DNA from: Glandiceps talaboti
Lineage: Eukaryota; Hemichordata; Enteropneusta; Spengelidae
Length of the DNA: 64,000 nt
Direction: 5' to 3'
Assembly (NCBI RefSeq): GCF_964340395.1
Contig: NC_135563.1
Span: 16,918,151 to 16,982,150, forward strand
Part shown: piece by piece, positions 61,136-64,000 of the stretch
How the letters are laid out: every line of letters begins with the position of its first letter
Numbering within the stretch: the stretch's first letter is position 1
Program-made: the position numbers and the translations under genes
The notes under the pieces: generated by a model
Databases searched by the model: none
Told to the model about the DNA's origin: nothing
What the model saw: the letters and a program-made list of their open reading frames with translations, nothing else

Positions 61136-61513
61136 AGCCAAATCTTCGATGCATCTCTTCGTAGGAACTTGTCATTACCATAACTTCTAAAGAATCCAAT
61201 TACAAAAATCTTATTATATTGCTCACAATTTAAATAATTTCTGAGGAAATTGTCGACATGTTCAGTGGCCTTGCATTGACCGATGGATACATTTCCCTGT
61301 TGTATCATTGTTCAGTCGTAACATTTTATTTCTAAGGTGCCTGGTAGATTTCGTTTTCTGAAAGTTCATTAGCATTTTAGTGACAAAATAGTACACAAAA
61401 CAATCAAAAACCAATTAGCGCGTTGTATACTAACTTTCAGAATCATCATTGCTCAAACATACAAATTCGACAACAACGACATTTCAAAATGCAATTGTTA
61501 ATACATTTAGTTC

Positions 61514-61548
61514 ACAAACAAACAAACAAACAAACAAACAAACAAACA
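61514..61548. repeat. (CAAA)n microsatellite
   Basis: About eight perfect CAAA/AAAC units. Confidence 0.9.
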
Positions 61549-64000
61549 GACCGTCTACTCGTCTCTTCAAGCACAGTAAGTGCATAGTTACGAAGAAAAT
61601 TGTTTCCTCCTAAATTTCCAAAAATTACCACGAGAGTGAATTCAAATGTACAAAATTTGCCATGAATGCAACTAGCCAATCGATGCAGTCAACTCAATGC
61701 GTTTCCGACATCCACTCGAGATCAGTTTTCCATTTTCGTTTCTTTTCTTTCAAAAAAAATGATGGATTTCAGTATTCTATCATTACAGACTGCTATAGCA
61801 CCATTATCGTTCTTCATACTGTCATCTGGATTTGTCGTGTCATCTCTTGCCACAACGAATTAGATTTAAGATTACATGGCACTATACAGGCGTAATTGTG
61901 CAAATGCATCAAAATGGGTGCGTAATAGCTCCGTCTGTGAAAAAGGGGGCTTCTTTTAGAACAAATATAGTACCGTCTGCTTGCAGAATAAATGCATGCT
62001 GTGACGTCATGTCGTACAATTCTAGTACTCCGTCTCATCAATAACCCATTTTCTAATACTTAGCTGAATATACTGCTGATTGGCTAAGAAAACCAACTGA
62101 TGATTCTCAAATGTAGGGAGTAACTGTTGTTTCGTCCCCTTTCATTGTCGTCAGCTATCTCACCTGGTAGTTTCACTAACATCGGAGACAGTTGCGGATA
62201 CAATATTGTCTTAGCAAGCTTTGTGGTCGTTTTACGTACGTTTTAGAATACTGCAACGATGATTTGACTAATTTAGTGCTTATGTTCTGAGAGTTTGAAA
62301 TTATTCAGTCTGTGAAGACAATTTACGTTTATGTGAACTCCGTGCATGCTATAGTTATTAAAGAGCGCCCTCTACCAACAGTTTATTTATTCTTTCGTTT
62401 GTAGAAAATCTTGATATGCGCATGCCTTATCAGCAATTGGCACTATTAGTTAGGCAACATAATAAAAATATGTTTGTTTCCGATAACATAACTTTAGATC
62501 TATAGAAAATAGGGGAGGTAGGTCGGAATGTTACATTTTAAAATTACTTTAACTTTTTAAAACTTCGATCTCAAGACGTCGCGGTCACAATACTTGATGT
62601 CAATGAAGCAAATGAAGATAAGTATACATGTAATCTAAGTAGCTAGACGAACACGTTATGTAGGGTGTACCGTGTACTGTTATAGTCTAAAAAGACCTGG
62701 TTTCTCTCTGGAATACACTCTCTTGTCTGTGGGTTGGTTTTTTGGATGGATGGATGGATGGTTGTCTGGTTGGTTGGTTGATTGTTTTATATATTGGCAA
62801 CTTACTGTAAACATAACACTCCATTTAATTGTAAGAAACATAAGACAATTCATTTTCTATAATGTCGATCAACGAACTACGCTACGTTTCTACTCATCTC
62901 TGTGACAATTTTATATCACGTGACGTAAAGTAAAAAAAAAGAAAATAATCGTATTATCGTAAATTGTATTGCAGGATAAAAGTGAACGGTAGGTTCACAT
63001 TAAACACGCTGAGATACATTATAATATCACAACAATGGCGGGAAAATGAAAACAGGGCAAAGATTACACATTAAAAATCGATACTTCATCTTGAAGCGTA
63101 AAAATAAGTCTGGGGAAAGTACTCTTCTTCGACTGTTCACTCAAGTCAAAATAATCACTTAAATGTGGAGTAAACTATTGCAGTATTATTACAAATGTAA
63201 ATGTCGATAGATGACGTTACAATAGTATTGTCTTCGGAATATTGGTAGGACAGCTGGTATGCATTGTAGGGATTTCTTCGACATTGTAAACGACGTATAA
63301 TAAATTACGTCATCGGTTAGGTTATAAGTTAAAAATACCAGGTTTGTCGCTTGCAAGTGAAGATTAAGTATGTTTCAGTAGGTAGAATACTGTGAAACAA
63401 AAAGGAGGCCCAGAAAATTATCAAATCGGCGTGTGCTCCTTTAAGCGAAGACAAATTTCAGACCTGGATTATGTCCTATTTAAAATGTGTTTGGGCTTTA
63501 GCCAGCAACAGCGAATTATCAACATTGGGTTAAATATTCATGATTTACCCTCAAGAAAATTAAGGTATTTGCATTTTTATTACATGAAACATACCGTATC
63601 GGGGCCACCGTTGAGATATGGTAACCATTATCAAGAATTGTGAACAAGTAGGTGTTATATAATATTCATGTCTGTCAGTCTATCACTACAGTCAGTAGAC
63701 ACAATAAACGTTTTATGCATAGCGGAGTCATTGTATGTTAAACTACATCTCCCGTCTTTAATTTATAGCTCAGTGACCATCAATTCATCCAGGGGTGACT
63801 TTCGACATGACCAAGTGCAGTGCTTGACAACATCTTTCACTTTTAAAGCAACTTTCCAATCAGTTGAGTCAGACCTGTTTCCTTTTGTAAATCCCACTAA
63901 TAATTGTAATATTCTGATGAATATCAGTCGACCCGCGTCCAGTCCTTGAAAAATTCGTTTTTATTAGATTAAGAGAAAATTCCAAAGATTTTTTATTGAT

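Overview
The window is AT-rich animal genomic DNA. Coding sequence is sparse, several introns run to kilobases, there are AATAAA polyadenylation signals and GT-AG splice sites, and microsatellites and minisatellites are dense. No bacterial operons, ribosome-binding sites or viral genes are visible. The recognisable genes (an FGF ligand and a FAM124 protein) point to a metazoan. Compact spacing, very long tetranucleotide arrays and a TTTATATAGCGCC tail on one of them fit a marine invertebrate, perhaps a non-vertebrate deuterostome such as a hemichordate or amphioxus. The phylum cannot be fixed from the sequence alone.

Layout: 1-13981 has no gene I can support except a candidate promoter and leader exon near 4958-5035. 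It carries a large compound microsatellite at 12.6-13.0 kb. 13997-15025 (+) encodes a 342-aa, largely disordered protein. 15026-21433 is noncoding apart from likely 5' UTR exons of the next gene. 21434-22513 (+) encodes a 359-aa Ser-Pro-rich protein. 22680-33439 is a gene-poor 10.7 kb with a 12-unit 43-bp minisatellite, a short inverted-repeat transposon (MITE), a 17-bp minisatellite and a compound microsatellite. 33440-34288 (+) encodes a 282-aa disordered protein. 38255-42644 (-) is a two-exon FAM124 gene. 42645-50355 is intergenic with two long microsatellites. 50356-58634 (+) is a three-exon secreted FGF gene, followed by an AATAAA at 59342. 59400-64000 holds only simple repeats.

The three disordered plus-strand proteins each have their whole visible coding region in one exon. 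They share a short Trp-Leu motif near the C-terminus and weaker internal motifs (LPxL, LLDS), so they may be a strongly diverged tandem family. That is the least explained protein-level signal here. The FAM124 protein has a 457-residue disordered N-terminal exon, and its conserved domain carries sequence hallmarks like those of the vicinal-oxygen-chelate (glyoxalase) fold. The FGF is a secreted beta-trefoil ligand closest by eye to FGF9/16/20, but it lacks the usual core cysteine. Nothing in the sequence shows that these genes share a pathway.
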